The notes beneath the pieces were generated by a model that worked only from the letters and a program-made list of their open reading frames with translations, was not told the origin of the DNA and made no database searches. A DNA stretch of 64,000 nt from the NCBI GenBank assembly GCA_042090785.1, contig JBELIP010000004.1, positions 1-64,000 of the forward strand, read 5' to 3'. Made by a program: the position numbers and the translations under genes. Shown here piece by piece: positions 1-9,212 of the stretch. Within the stretch, counting starts at the first letter, position 1, and the number at the start of each line of letters is the position of its first letter. Source of the DNA: UBA7434 sp042090785. GTDB lineage: Bacteria; Pseudomonadota; Gammaproteobacteria; Pseudomonadales; UBA7434.

Positions 1-574
1 ACAGAAGGTTCAATATTATTTTTATTATGTACGAGGAATCTACCAGGAAACCCCTTCGGCTTTAAAGCCAGAAACACACAGGCATAAGAATATACCTATT
101 TGTTTTTTAATTTTTTTGGGATTCATTTGGTAGACGAGTACATACAAAAAACAACCACAGAAAAGCGGTGTTAGTTAATTTGTATGAGGGACATACCAGG
201 GAACCCCAAACATTGGGATCAATATAGAACTGAAGGTGAGTGTTAGAAGGCTCAATCCCTCGAAGATGCTATAAGATCCAACAGGGAAAATATAATTGAT
301 TTATCGATCAAAATGCAAGCACTTTTTTCAACAATAACCAAAAATAATAATAAGCTATTGATAAACATGTACAAAAAAATTATTCAAAGCAACCCATAAC
401 GCAAAATTAATTGCTTTCTATGACATGAAAATTCAGTAAGTTAAATGACTTTTTAAAAATATTCTTGTTTCGATATTAATATTGGCAGCCACTGAAAGAC
501 TCTCACTATTAATTAACTATTTATCACTTAGCAAAGCACAAGAAACACCAAACTAAAATGGCAATGACTTATAT
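1..574. other. Intergenic region, no gene seen
   Basis: AT-rich sequence with no convincing reading frame on either strand. It holds a diverged direct repeat of 28 bases (27-54 and 180-207, 22 of 28 identical by eye) ending in the shared string AACCCC, and a perfect 12-base palindrome GGCTTTAAAGCC at 58-69. These may be remnants of a non-coding element running in from outside the window. No tRNA, terminator or promoter was found with confidence. Confidence 0.5.
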
Positions 575-790
575 TTAATCCGATATACGCTTAAATCTTT
601 CAACTTGCTTACCTTGAAACTCTATCATTTCAGCAAACATCTCAAGCGGACGCACCCATAGGCCAAACTCACCGTATAGCGCCCTGTAAACAACTAGGTA
701 CTCTAAAGTCTCACTGTGCTGGGCAACTTCCATTACTTCATACTGAGGGCCTTTATAGTGCTGGTATAAACCAGCGGTTATCGTTTTCAT
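575..790 (-). CDS. DUF1653 domain protein
   Basis: A 71-residue protein that is essentially one DUF1653 domain: GLYQHYKGPQYEV near the start, then LVVYRALYGEFGLWVRP and a closing RFKRI. The family is small, cytoplasmic and of unknown function. I chose ATG at 790; the frame extends two codons to a TTG at 796, which would overlap the recJ stop by four bases. It follows recJ by two bases on the same strand and is probably co-transcribed with it. Family assignment is firm; no role is claimed. Confidence 0.8.
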   Translation of the reverse strand: MKTITAGLYQHYKGPQYEVMEVAQHSETLEYLVVYRALYGEFGLWVRPLEMFAEMIEFQGKQVERFKRISD

Positions 791-792
791 AA

Positions 793-2544
793 TCAACTCA
801 CTTTTTCTATATGCTCAATAATCAATTGCACCGACTCTCTGCCACGATAGCGATTCACATCTAAGCGGTAAGCCACTTTCACTGTTTTAATTGTTTCATC
901 CGGCCACTTTTCAGTATCAACATTAAAAGCAATCGCATCAATAATATGCCCACCGCCATCATCTATCCCTAAAACTAGCTTTAAATGTTTACTGCCAACA
1001 ATGCGCTGCTGAACTAGCAGAAACTCATTATCGAAAATCGGCTCAGGAAACAACTGCCCCCAAGGCGTTGCGTAATGAATCATTAACGCATTATCAAGAC
1101 TTATCTCTTCTGCTGATAATTCGCCATCGCTTAATATACGTGAATGAAGGTCCTCTTCCGTGAGTAGCCGGCTCGCTTCTTCATTAAAAGCAGCGCTGAA
1201 TTCGGCAAATTGACTTTTATTAAGGCTTAAACCCGCGGCCATTGCATGCCCACCAAACTTATTAATTAAACCAGGATGACGTGCCGCTACCGCATCCAAA
1301 GCATCACGAATATGAAAACCCTTAATTGATCTAGCCGAACCTTTTAACTCATTACAATCATCACTGTCGTTAGCAAGCGCAAAACAAATAGCCGGTCGTT
1401 GATGACGATCCTTAATCCGCGAAGCCAAAATACCAACAACACCTTGATGCCATTCCTCATTAAACAAACACATGCCAATGGGCAAAGGGGCACCATCATT
1501 TTTCTCTAAGCAGTTAAGTGCTTCCTCGGCCTGTAATTGCATACCCTGCTCTATTTGTCGTCTGTCACGATTCATCGAGTCGAGCTCTGTCGCTATATCC
1601 TGCGCCAGCATTGAATCGTCTGTTAACAAACAGGCAATGCCGATAGAAATATCGTCTAACCTACCGGCCGCATTTAAACGCGGCCCTAAGGCAAACCCCA
1701 TATCAGAAGCGACTAATTTTGCGGCACTACGACCCGATACTTCAATTAATGCACGAACACCTGCACTGCATTTTCCGACACGAATTCTTCGTAAACCCTG
1801 CTCAACTAAAATTCGATTGTTTTTATCTAACGGAACAACATCTGCAACTGTACCTAAGGCAACCAGATCGAGAAAGTCGGCCATATTGGGCTCTTTACGA
1901 GTATCATTAAACCATTGCTTTTCGCGCAGGGCTTTTCGTACTGCCGACATGACATAAAAAATAACGCCCACACCCGCTAATGCCTTGCTTGGAAACTCAC
2001 AACCTCGTTGATTGGGGTTCACAATAACATTAGCATCAGGCAGCTGCTCACCGGGTAAATGATGGTCGGTTACTAACACATCAATACCTGCTGCTCGAGC
2101 AGCCGCAACACCTTCAACACTGGATATGCCGTTATCAACAGTAATAATTAACGAGGGATTTTGTGGTTTAGCTAAGTCAACAATCTCGGGCGTTAGTCCA
2201 TAACCATACTCAAAACGGTTAGGGACTATAAAGCGAACATCGCTATGCCCCATAGCTTCAAAGGCACGAATAGCTAACGCACAACTGGTCGCGCCATCAG
2301 CATCAAAGTCGCCGACAATTAATATTCGCGAGGCGGTTTCCATAGCGCTAACAATTAAGTTAACTGCGCCATCAATACCCATAAGCTGAGAAGGTGAGAG
2401 CAATGAAGACATCGACAAGTCAACGTCCGCACTACTGAGGGCGCCACGCGTAATAAACACACGACGCAATAAAGGGTGTAAATCCGGTGAAAAATCAGCG
2501 TCAGCGTTAACCGCTGCGGCATAACGCTGAATTAAAGCAGCCAC
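793..2544 (-). CDS. recJ: Single-stranded-DNA-specific exonuclease RecJ
   Basis: RecJ degrades single-stranded DNA 5' to 3' in RecF-pathway recombination, mismatch repair and base excision repair. The 583 residues match the usual length (about 577 in E. coli). The DHH phosphoesterase motifs are visible: DFDADGATS at 79-87, VDNGIS near 136, VTDHH at 158-162, and the DHHA1 motif GGHAMAAG at roughly 420-430. A C-terminal OB-type region follows. It starts five bases after the thrC stop, in the order hom-thrC-recJ known from pseudomonads. All key metal-binding motifs look intact. Confidence 0.95.
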   Translation of the reverse strand: MAALIQRYAAAVNADADFSPDLHPLLRRVFITRGALSSADVDLSMSSLLSPSQLMGIDGAVNLIVSAMETASRILIVGDFDADGATSCALAIRAFEAMGHSDVRFIVPNRFEYGYGLTPEIVDLAKPQNPSLIITVDNGISSVEGVAAARAAGIDVLVTDHHLPGEQLPDANVIVNPNQRGCEFPSKALAGVGVIFYVMSAVRKALREKQWFNDTRKEPNMADFLDLVALGTVADVVPLDKNNRILVEQGLRRIRVGKCSAGVRALIEVSGRSAAKLVASDMGFALGPRLNAAGRLDDISIGIACLLTDDSMLAQDIATELDSMNRDRRQIEQGMQLQAEEALNCLEKNDGAPLPIGMCLFNEEWHQGVVGILASRIKDRHQRPAICFALANDSDDCNELKGSARSIKGFHIRDALDAVAARHPGLINKFGGHAMAAGLSLNKSQFAEFSAAFNEEASRLLTEEDLHSRILSDGELSAEEISLDNALMIHYATPWGQLFPEPIFDNEFLLVQQRIVGSKHLKLVLGIDDGGGHIIDAIAFNVDTEKWPDETIKTVKVAYRLDVNRYRGRESVQLIIEHIEKVS

Positions 2545-2549
2545 TGCGA

Positions 2550-3941
2550 CTAGAGCTGGTCAAACATAAATGTATTTACCACTGCTTTATCGCAAGGCAA
2601 TACGGTAAATCTTTCTTCGCGCTCTAACAAATCACTTAAATGAGCGGGCATTTTTGCTTCTACGCCTATGCTTGATTGCTCAATAGCATCGGGGAATTTA
2701 GCAGGGTGCGCTGTAGCGAGCACCACCATTGGTTGTTCTGGATTCCTATTACAAACTCGCCCCGCCCCCACACCTGTTGCCGAATGAGGGTCAAGCAGAT
2801 AACCAATGTCATTAAATGTCTTAGCAATAATTTCGCATGTCGAAGCATCGTCAACCGAAGCGCTTGAAAATAACGCCCGCGCTGAGGCCATAGCATTATC
2901 ATTAAGTGCAATTGATTCGCTATTAAATGTTTCCATTAAGTTGCGAATACAATCACCGTCGCGATCATATAAATCGAACATAAGGCGTTCAAAGTTACTC
3001 GATACACTAATGTCCATACTTGGCGATAACGTCTGATGCAGCTCGGTGCGCGCATAAACCGAATCGGTCATTACTCGGTGTAAAACATTATTTTTATTGG
3101 TTGCAATCACTAGCTGACTAATGGGCAAACCCATTTCTTTTGCTAAGTAACCGGCAAAAATATCACCAAAGTTACCTGTAGGCACAGAAAAAGCCATTGT
3201 TTTAGCCGGCGAACCTAATGATAAACCTGCATAAAAATAGTAAACAATCTGCGCCATTATCCGCGCCCAGTTAATCGAGTTAACCGCAACTAGTTGCATG
3301 CCATCAGGTAAAAATGATTGATCCCTAAAACTGGCTTTAACAATATCTTGGCAATCATCAAAATTACCCTCTATCGCGATATTGTAAACATTGTCTTCTA
3401 ACACTGTTGTCATTTGGCGACGTTGCACTTCGGATACACGATTATTGGGATGCAATATAAAAATATCAATATTATCGCAAGAGCGGCAACCTTCAATGGC
3501 CGCTGATCCCGTATCACCCGAAGTGGCACCCATAATCACTACACGTTGATTACGTTTTTTCAAAAAATAATCAAGTAAGCGCCCTAGTAACTGCAAAGCA
3601 AAATCTTTAAACGCTAACGTTGGGCCTTGAAATAGTTCTAAGATCCACTCATTGCGATCTAACTGAATTAACGGCGCAATAGCAGGATGAGAAAACCCCT
3701 TATAAGTGTCGGCTAAAATAGCTTTCAAATCATTTTCAGGAATACAGTCACCAACAAAAGGTGAAATGACTTCAAAAGCGAGTTCGTGATAAGCCAAGCC
3801 CGCCCAACCAGCAATTTGATCAGCAGAAAACTTGGGCAAACTTTCAGGCACATACAAGCCGCCATCACTGGCTAAACCGGTTAACAATACCTGCTCAAAA
3901 TTTAGTTCCGGCGCATTGCCTCGCGTACTGATATATTTCAC
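2550..3941 (-). CDS. thrC: Threonine synthase
   Basis: A PLP enzyme converting O-phosphohomoserine to threonine, the last step of threonine synthesis. The 463 residues fit the long proteobacterial class. The start region KYISTRGNAPELNF and the PLP-lysine segment GPTLAFKDFALQLLGRLL are typical, followed by the SGDTGSAAIEG phosphate-binding stretch and PTGNFGDIFAGY. The start is GTG at 3941, preceded by GAGAG at suitable spacing. It lies 51 bases after hom on the same strand. No thrB (homoserine kinase) lies beside it, as in pseudomonads, so that step must be encoded elsewhere. Confidence 0.95.
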   Translation of the reverse strand: MKYISTRGNAPELNFEQVLLTGLASDGGLYVPESLPKFSADQIAGWAGLAYHELAFEVISPFVGDCIPENDLKAILADTYKGFSHPAIAPLIQLDRNEWILELFQGPTLAFKDFALQLLGRLLDYFLKKRNQRVVIMGATSGDTGSAAIEGCRSCDNIDIFILHPNNRVSEVQRRQMTTVLEDNVYNIAIEGNFDDCQDIVKASFRDQSFLPDGMQLVAVNSINWARIMAQIVYYFYAGLSLGSPAKTMAFSVPTGNFGDIFAGYLAKEMGLPISQLVIATNKNNVLHRVMTDSVYARTELHQTLSPSMDISVSSNFERLMFDLYDRDGDCIRNLMETFNSESIALNDNAMASARALFSSASVDDASTCEIIAKTFNDIGYLLDPHSATGVGAGRVCNRNPEQPMVVLATAHPAKFPDAIEQSSIGVEAKMPAHLSDLLEREERFTVLPCDKAVVNTFMFDQL

Positions 3942-3992
3942 TGTTACTCTCTAAACCTAAACATTAATAATAAAGATAATTTTTGAGTGCTG

Positions 3993-5300
3993 TTAACCTA
4001 AACTTTCAACACGAATAAAATGAACATTTTCTTGCACAGCCTCTAACGCTTCAATACGTTTAACTGCCGCAATAAATTGTGACTCTAACGTGTGGTTCGT
4101 AATTAGGACAATAGGAACGACGGTAGAATCTTGTTGTACTACTTCTTTTTGTAATACGGCCTCAATACTAATACCTGAATCACTAAGAATTTGTGTTATA
4201 TGCGACAAAACACCTGGCTGGTCGCTTACATTGATACGTAAATAATAAGCCGTGTTAACCTCAGCAATGGGTAATACAGGTGACGCTGAAAGCGACTTCT
4301 GCGACACGCCTAAAGCAGGTACTCGGCTAATAGGGTCAGCATCAATAGTGCGTATCACATCGACAATATCAGCAATCACTGACGATGCTGTGGGCTCGCC
4401 ACCTGCGCCAGCACCATAGTATAAAGTTGGCCCTACGGCATCACCTTTAACTAACACTGCATTCATTACACCGTCGACATTAGCAATTAAACGACGCTGT
4501 GGAATTAAGGTTGGGTGCACACGCATTTCAACACCTTGCTCACCTTTGCGTGCAATACCCAAATGCTTAATACGGTAACCAAGTTCACCAGCAAAAACGA
4601 CATCTTGCGGTGCAATAGCTGATATACCTTCGGTAAAACAAGCATCAAAATTCAACGGCATGCCAAAAGCTAACGAAGCCAAAATCACTAACTTATGCGC
4701 GGCATCAATACCTTCAACATCAAACGTAGGGTCGGCTTCGGCGTAACCTAACTGCTGCGCATCAGCCAGCACATCTTCAAACTGACGGCCTTTGTCACGC
4801 ATTTCTGTCAGTATATAATTACCCGTACCATTAATAATACCAGCTAACCATTCAATTGAATTTGCAGCCAAACCTTCACGCATGGCCTTAATAATTGGAA
4901 TGCCACCTGCAACAGCTGCCTCAAATAAAACGCTAACACCACGCTCTTCAGCAGCAGCAAAAATCTCATTACCATGCATGGCAATTAATGCTTTATTCGC
5001 CGTAACAACATGCTTACCCTTTTTAATAGCCTGCATTACAAGCTCTAACGCAGGTTCATAACCGCCAATTAACTCAACAACAATATCAACATCCGGGTCA
5101 TTAACCACGGCAAAAATATCACGACTGACTGTTGCAGAGCCAACATCACATGCTGGGTTGTCACGTCTTGCACCGATGTGTGTAATGGATATTTCACGAC
5201 CGGATCGCGCTGTAATAGCTGCTATATTGCGTTGTATAACGTTAACAACACCAGCACCTACCGTACCTAAACCACAAATACCTATATTAATTGTTTTCAA
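3993..5300 (-). CDS. hom: Homoserine dehydrogenase
   Basis: Reduces aspartate semialdehyde to homoserine with NAD(P)H, the branch point to threonine and methionine. The 435 residues have the monofunctional layout: Rossmann motif GLGTVGAGVV at 10-19, the catalytic region with IINGTGNYILTEM and AEADPTFDVEGIDAAHK, and a C-terminal ACT domain (about 350-430, YYLRINVSDQPGVLSHI) for threonine feedback. There is no fused aspartokinase. The start is TTG at 5300 (TTG AAA ACA), with GAAGGTG just upstream and no ATG nearby. It probably forms an operon with thrC and recJ. A hairpin at 5345-5364 separates it from dsbC. Confidence 0.94.
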   Translation of the reverse strand: MKTINIGICGLGTVGAGVVNVIQRNIAAITARSGREISITHIGARRDNPACDVGSATVSRDIFAVVNDPDVDIVVELIGGYEPALELVMQAIKKGKHVVTANKALIAMHGNEIFAAAEERGVSVLFEAAVAGGIPIIKAMREGLAANSIEWLAGIINGTGNYILTEMRDKGRQFEDVLADAQQLGYAEADPTFDVEGIDAAHKLVILASLAFGMPLNFDACFTEGISAIAPQDVVFAGELGYRIKHLGIARKGEQGVEMRVHPTLIPQRRLIANVDGVMNAVLVKGDAVGPTLYYGAGAGGEPTASSVIADIVDVIRTIDADPISRVPALGVSQKSLSASPVLPIAEVNTAYYLRINVSDQPGVLSHITQILSDSGISIEAVLQKEVVQQDSTVVPIVLITNHTLESQFIAAVKRIEALEAVQENVHFIRVESLG

Positions 5301-5340
5301 AACACCTTCACTTTTAATTAATTTATTAGTTTATTAACGC

Positions 5341-5364
5341 AAAAGCGCAGCTAAGTGGCTGCGC
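5341..5364 (-). terminator. Hairpin between dsbC and hom (terminator or attenuator)
   Basis: On the minus strand a perfect 7-bp stem (GCGCAGC/GCTGCGC, six-base loop) is followed by TTTTGCG. The stem is strong and the T-run short, so it may end dsbC transcripts only partly. It lies in the leader of hom; no leader peptide rich in threonine or isoleucine was found, so classical attenuation is not supported. Confidence 0.5.
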
Positions 5365-5391
5365 CTTCTAACAAGCTCGCCAAGCTTTAAA

Positions 5392-6120
5392 CTACAACCC
5401 TAATGCCGCAGCCAGCTTATCGGCAGGCATATACCCTGGCAACAACTCGCCATCGGCTGTTACTAACGCTGGGGTTCCTGCCACACCTAATTTACCTCCT
5501 ATGCGAAAGTGCTCTCCAACAGGGTTGGGCTCACAAACATCATCAGGAATATCTTCGCCATTTTTTAATTTAGTCAGCGATTCAGTTGGGCTATCTGCAC
5601 ACCATGCCGAGGCAATTTTACGATAACTAGGTGAACCTATCCCTGCACGAGGATAAGCAAGGTAGCGGACCTCAATACCTAACTCATTGATCGCTGTCAT
5701 CTCCTGATGTAATTTTTGGCAGTAGTAGCAATCAACATCGGTAAAAACATAAACATAGGCTTTAGTTTTTTCCGGTGCAAATATCACCAAGTCATTTAAG
5801 CTTAATTTCGATAAAGCAACTACTCGCTCTTGCTCCATCTCTTTTTCACCCAAGTTCACTAAACCTTTATCACCCACCTCGAAAAAATCGCCAGCAAAAA
5901 AATACTTGCCATCGCCAGTTAAATAAATCGTTGGGCCGTTAACAATACTCGATTTATAAATACCCTTAATCGGCGTACTGGATACGTCGCCAAATTTAAA
6001 ATCAGGACGTGCATTTTTTAATTTTTCTAGCACTTTATCGCTAACAGGTTTTGCCGATGCAACGCCAATTGTTGTTAGTTGCGAGACCATTAAAAACAAT
6101 ACAAATATAAACTTACGCAT
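5392..6120 (-). CDS. dsbC: Periplasmic disulfide isomerase DsbC
   Basis: Thioredoxin-fold isomerase that reshuffles wrong disulfides in periplasmic proteins and is kept reduced by DsbD. The 242 residues start with a clear signal peptide (MRKFIFVLFLMVSQLTTIGVA, cleavage near ASA-KP). A DsbC-type dimerisation domain (about 25-110) is followed by the thioredoxin domain with active-site CYYC in DVDCYYCQKLH and the cis-proline segment VAGTPALVTADG. A second cysteine pair (SAWCADS, DDVCEPN) matches the structural disulfide of DsbC. It sits between xerD and hom on the same strand, a common gammaproteobacterial order. Confidence 0.93.
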   Translation of the reverse strand: MRKFIFVLFLMVSQLTTIGVASAKPVSDKVLEKLKNARPDFKFGDVSSTPIKGIYKSSIVNGPTIYLTGDGKYFFAGDFFEVGDKGLVNLGEKEMEQERVVALSKLSLNDLVIFAPEKTKAYVYVFTDVDCYYCQKLHQEMTAINELGIEVRYLAYPRAGIGSPSYRKIASAWCADSPTESLTKLKNGEDIPDDVCEPNPVGEHFRIGGKLGVAGTPALVTADGELLPGYMPADKLAAALGL

Positions 6121-6325
6121 ACTACCCTCATAAATTTAATGCCAGACAACACTTTCGAGATGCCAGCAACAATAAACAAAAATTATTCTTTAGATATCAA
6201 TAAATTATAGCCAGAATTAGCGAAACTGCACTGGCAATTACCTGATACCCACGCATTAATGCAAGCATCAATAAGACTATTAACGTGTTTTGCCGATTAT
6301 AACAGCATATTGCATAGATAAGTCA

Positions 6326-7264
6326 TCAAGCCCTTGGATGGTGAGCCGCATGCAGCTCCTGTAAACGGTGCTTCGCCACATGGGTATATATTTGCGTTGT
6401 TGAAAGGTCGCTGTGCCCTAACAGCATCTGCACGGCTCGTAGGTCAGCGCCATGATTCAATAAATGGGTTGCAAAAGCATGCCGCAAGCCATGAGGAGAT
6501 AATGGCGCCTGTAGATCAATACGACGCGCATAAAGCTTAATACGATACCAGAACGCCTGCCGCGTCATAACATCGCCTCTTCGGCTGGGAAAGACCGTTG
6601 CGCAGGCCTGATCAACCTTTGCCGCCTTAAGCAAAGCGATACGTGCATCTGCATAATAATGTTGCAAAAAGTATGCTGCTTGATCGCCCAAAGGGACTAA
6701 ACGCTCTTTACCCCCCTTACCTAACACACGCACCACACCTTGGCGCAAATTAATGGCTGGCATTTCAAGGTTAATCAGTTCAGATACACGCAACCCGCTA
6801 GCATAAAGCAACTCCAGCATAGCTTTATCACGCTGCTCAACGGCTTGTGACACATCCGGAGCGGCAAGAAGTTTATCAACCTGCTCTTCGGTGAGAGTTG
6901 TGGGTAAAGGCCGGCCCAATTTAGGCGGCTCCAGCCGTAAGGCCGGATCGATAGTGACTAAGGACTCACGCAAACAAAAGCGGTAAAAACCTCGTAAGCT
7001 GGAAACTAGGCGTGCTTGCGATCTAGGGCTCCGATTAGCCACGGCCAACTGGGCTAAATTAGCCACTAAGTCAGCATAATCCGCAGTTAACAATCGTTTA
7101 CTCTTAGCATAAAGATACTTAGCCACTAAACGTAAATCGCGAGAGTAAGCCTCAAGCGAATGCTTACTGAGGCCTCGCTCAAGCCAAACAGCGTCGATAT
7201 AGCGCTCAATAAGCAACACATCTTCATCAGCTATTTGGGCTTTTTTAGTCGTTTCAGAGCACAT
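6326..7264 (-). CDS. xerD: Tyrosine recombinase XerD
   Basis: Site-specific recombinase that, with XerC, resolves chromosome dimers at dif under FtsK control. From ATG 7264 it is 312 residues, against 298 in E. coli. The frame extends 22 codons to a TTG, but that extension does not resemble the family and lacks a ribosome site. The N-terminal SAM-like domain (LSKHSLEAYSRDL) precedes the catalytic domain: ASGLRVSELINL (Arg), GKGGKERLVPLG (Lys), LSPHGLRHAFATHLL (His-x-x-Arg), LLGHSDLSTTQIYTHV (His and the Tyr nucleophile). The position next to dsbC argues for XerD rather than an integrase. No mobile element adjoins it. Confidence 0.92.
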   Translation of the reverse strand: MCSETTKKAQIADEDVLLIERYIDAVWLERGLSKHSLEAYSRDLRLVAKYLYAKSKRLLTADYADLVANLAQLAVANRSPRSQARLVSSLRGFYRFCLRESLVTIDPALRLEPPKLGRPLPTTLTEEQVDKLLAAPDVSQAVEQRDKAMLELLYASGLRVSELINLEMPAINLRQGVVRVLGKGGKERLVPLGDQAAYFLQHYYADARIALLKAAKVDQACATVFPSRRGDVMTRQAFWYRIKLYARRIDLQAPLSPHGLRHAFATHLLNHGADLRAVQMLLGHSDLSTTQIYTHVAKHRLQELHAAHHPRA

Positions 7265-7503
7265 AATCGTTAATATACGCCAATAATAATGGTCATGAAA
7301 AAAACGTTTCACCAAGGCAGTAACACCCAAGCATTGTCGCCCGATTTTTTATGATTCGCAAACGCATCCTGCCAAGCACCGCCCCTCGATCAAGCCATAC
7401 TTACTGAAAGTCTCTGCGACAATATGCCGCATAGAAATTATCCCACCAAAGTTTAAAATACCGCCTGATTTTTTTGCCTCCCTTTCCCCGACGGAAACCT
7501 ATT

Positions 7504-8550
7504 ATGACTGCTCAAAAACTGCTTAAAATCTCGACTTTTTTCTTTTTAAATATCCTACTACCCCAATCATTATGGGCAGATGCGTCTCACCATAAACCTT
7601 CGGCACATGCACCCATTGGCGTAATGGGTGACCATATGCACAAAGCTGGCGAGTGGATGTTCTCTTACCGCTATATGAGCATGTCGATGGAAGGCAACCT
7701 ACAAGGTGACAATACCATTTCACCCGAAGGCATAAGAGATGCCGGCCTGGGATTACGTGTGGTTCCGCTTCAAATGACTACTGATATGCATATGTTTGGC
7801 ACTATGTATGCACCCAGCGATAAACTCACGCTCATGTTGATGGTTAACTATATTGAAAAAGAAATGGACCATCTAACGTTTAAAACAATGCCGATGAATG
7901 AAATCGGAGTATTTACTACTAAGACTTCAGGTCTAGGGGACTCAAAAATTGCTGGGTTATATAGCCTTCATGGCAATGATAATACTAAGATTCATTTAAA
8001 CTTAGGATTAAGTATTCCAACCGGAAAAGTAGATTACACCGATCAAATTTTAACACCCATGGGAACAACGCCTAGCCCAAGACTTCCTTACCCAATGCAG
8101 CTAGGTTCTGGCACATATGATATTGAACCGGGTATCACTTATGCAGGTACTCGTGACGCTTGGGACTGGGGTAGCCAAATTAAAATGACTATTCGACTTG
8201 ACGATAATGATGAAGGGTACTCATTAGGTGACCAGACTAAAATCACGTCTTGGGGAGCTTACAGCTTTGCTAACTGGCTAACAGGTTCACTCAGGTTAAC
8301 CTATACCAACGCTGATGAAATAGACGGACAAGATGCTTTAATCGCCCTACCTGTTCAAACGTCGAACCCTAACAACTTTGGTGGTGAGCGTATTGATTTG
8401 GGTGTTGGCATTACGCTTATTGGTACTGAAGGCGCGCAGAAGGGCCATAGGTTGGCGCTTGAGTATGAGACGACTATCGATCAGGATGCTAACGGTATTC
8501 AAATGGAAATGCAGGATATGCTAACTATTGGTTACCAGTTTAGCCTTTAA
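7504..8550 (+). CDS. Outer-membrane beta-barrel-type protein, Met/His-rich (phenol MetA-like family)
   Basis: A 348-residue exported protein. A signal peptide (MTAQKLLKISTFFFLNILLPQSLWA) precedes a mature start rich in His and Met: SHHKPSAHAPIGVMGDHMHKAGEWMFSYRYMSMSMEG. The rest looks like an outer-membrane barrel with alternating strands and GLSIPTG and YDIEPGITY segments, resembling the family annotated 'transporter' or 'MetA-pathway of phenol degradation', members of which occur near copper genes. ATG 7504 is chosen over an in-frame TTG at 7474 because it places the signal peptide at the N-terminus. It is monocistronic, divergent from xerD, and followed by a terminator. The function is unknown; metal or hydrophobic solute passage is only a suggestion. 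Confidence 0.72.
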   Translation: MTAQKLLKISTFFFLNILLPQSLWADASHHKPSAHAPIGVMGDHMHKAGEWMFSYRYMSMSMEGNLQGDNTISPEGIRDAGLGLRVVPLQMTTDMHMFGTMYAPSDKLTLMLMVNYIEKEMDHLTFKTMPMNEIGVFTTKTSGLGDSKIAGLYSLHGNDNTKIHLNLGLSIPTGKVDYTDQILTPMGTTPSPRLPYPMQLGSGTYDIEPGITYAGTRDAWDWGSQIKMTIRLDDNDEGYSLGDQTKITSWGAYSFANWLTGSLRLTYTNADEIDGQDALIALPVQTSNPNNFGGERIDLGVGITLIGTEGAQKGHRLALEYETTIDQDANGIQMEMQDMLTIGYQFSL

Positions 8551-8581
8551 AATAAACGATAAGTGTTTTTGCTTTTTTAAG

Positions 8582-8612
8582 AACCGGTGGCGGGTGTCAT
8601 CGGTTTTTTTGG
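8582..8612 (+). terminator. Rho-independent terminator
   Basis: AACCGGTG and CATCGGTT pair over 8 bp (one G-U) around an 8-base loop, followed by seven Ts. It lies 31 bases after the stop of the outer-membrane protein. Confidence 0.8.
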
Positions 8613-8658
8613 TTTTGTTTAAGTTCAAATTAAAAATCAAAACCTCCTCCAGCCCCAA

Positions 8659-8691
8659 TAAAAAACCCCACTTAAAAAAGCAGGGTTTTTA
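8659..8691 (-). terminator. Terminator of the rpsP-rimM-trmD-rplS operon
   Basis: Read on the minus strand, AAAAACCC and GGGTTTTTT form a stem about 70 bases after rplS, with a T-run. The symmetric A and T runs mean it could also act on the plus strand. Confidence 0.75.
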
Positions 8692-8759
8692 AGCCAAACA
8701 AAAAACTCAAATGGCTTTTAACACAATATTTTTCAGCTGCAAAAACAGCAAATAACAAA

Positions 8760-9125
8760 CTATCGGCTAGTTAATTTTTCTTTAATACGTGCTGCCTTAC
8801 CAGACAACTCACGCAAGTAGTAAAGCTTCGCACGACGAACATCACCACGACGCTTAACTTCAATCTCACCAATCATTTCGCTGTAAGTTTGAAAAGTACG
8901 CTCAACGCCAACACCATGCGAAATTTTACGCACAGTAAACGCAGAACTAATGCCACGATTACGCTTAGCAATAACAACACCTTCAAAAGCCTGCAAACGC
9001 TCACGCTCGCCGTCTTTTACTTTAACCTGAACTACCACAGTATCGCCTGGAGAAAACTCAGGAATCTGTTTAGCGTCAGTCTGCTCTTGATCGATTTGTT
9101 GAATTAAAGTGTTTCTGTTACTCAT
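8760..9125 (-). CDS. rplS: 50S ribosomal protein L19
   Basis: L19 sits at the 30S-50S interface of the large subunit. At 121 residues it has the normal length and typical segments: PEFSPGDTVVVQVKVKDGERERLQAFEGVVIAKR, RNRGISSAFTVRKISHGVGVERTF and RRAKLYYLRELSGKAARIKEKL. ATG 9125 is preceded by a good GGAG. It is the last gene of the rpsP-rimM-trmD-rplS operon, 87 bases after trmD, with a terminator downstream. Confidence 0.97.
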   Translation of the reverse strand: MSNRNTLIQQIDQEQTDAKQIPEFSPGDTVVVQVKVKDGERERLQAFEGVVIAKRNRGISSAFTVRKISHGVGVERTFQTYSEMIGEIEVKRRGDVRRAKLYYLRELSGKAARIKEKLTSR

Positions 9126-9212
9126 GGTAAACTCCTGATCTCATTAACGCTCTACATAGCAGCCAATGAATTAATACAAATTAAAATAACTATTGTCTTT
9201 TATAACTTATAG

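Noticed and set aside
1472..1957. 161-codon plus-strand frame
   Set aside because: It is entirely antisense to recJ, whose motifs are clear.
6326..7264. Phage or integron integrase
   Set aside because: Length, motifs and the dsbC-hom-thrC-recJ neighbourhood identify it as chromosomal XerD, with no mobile genes nearby.
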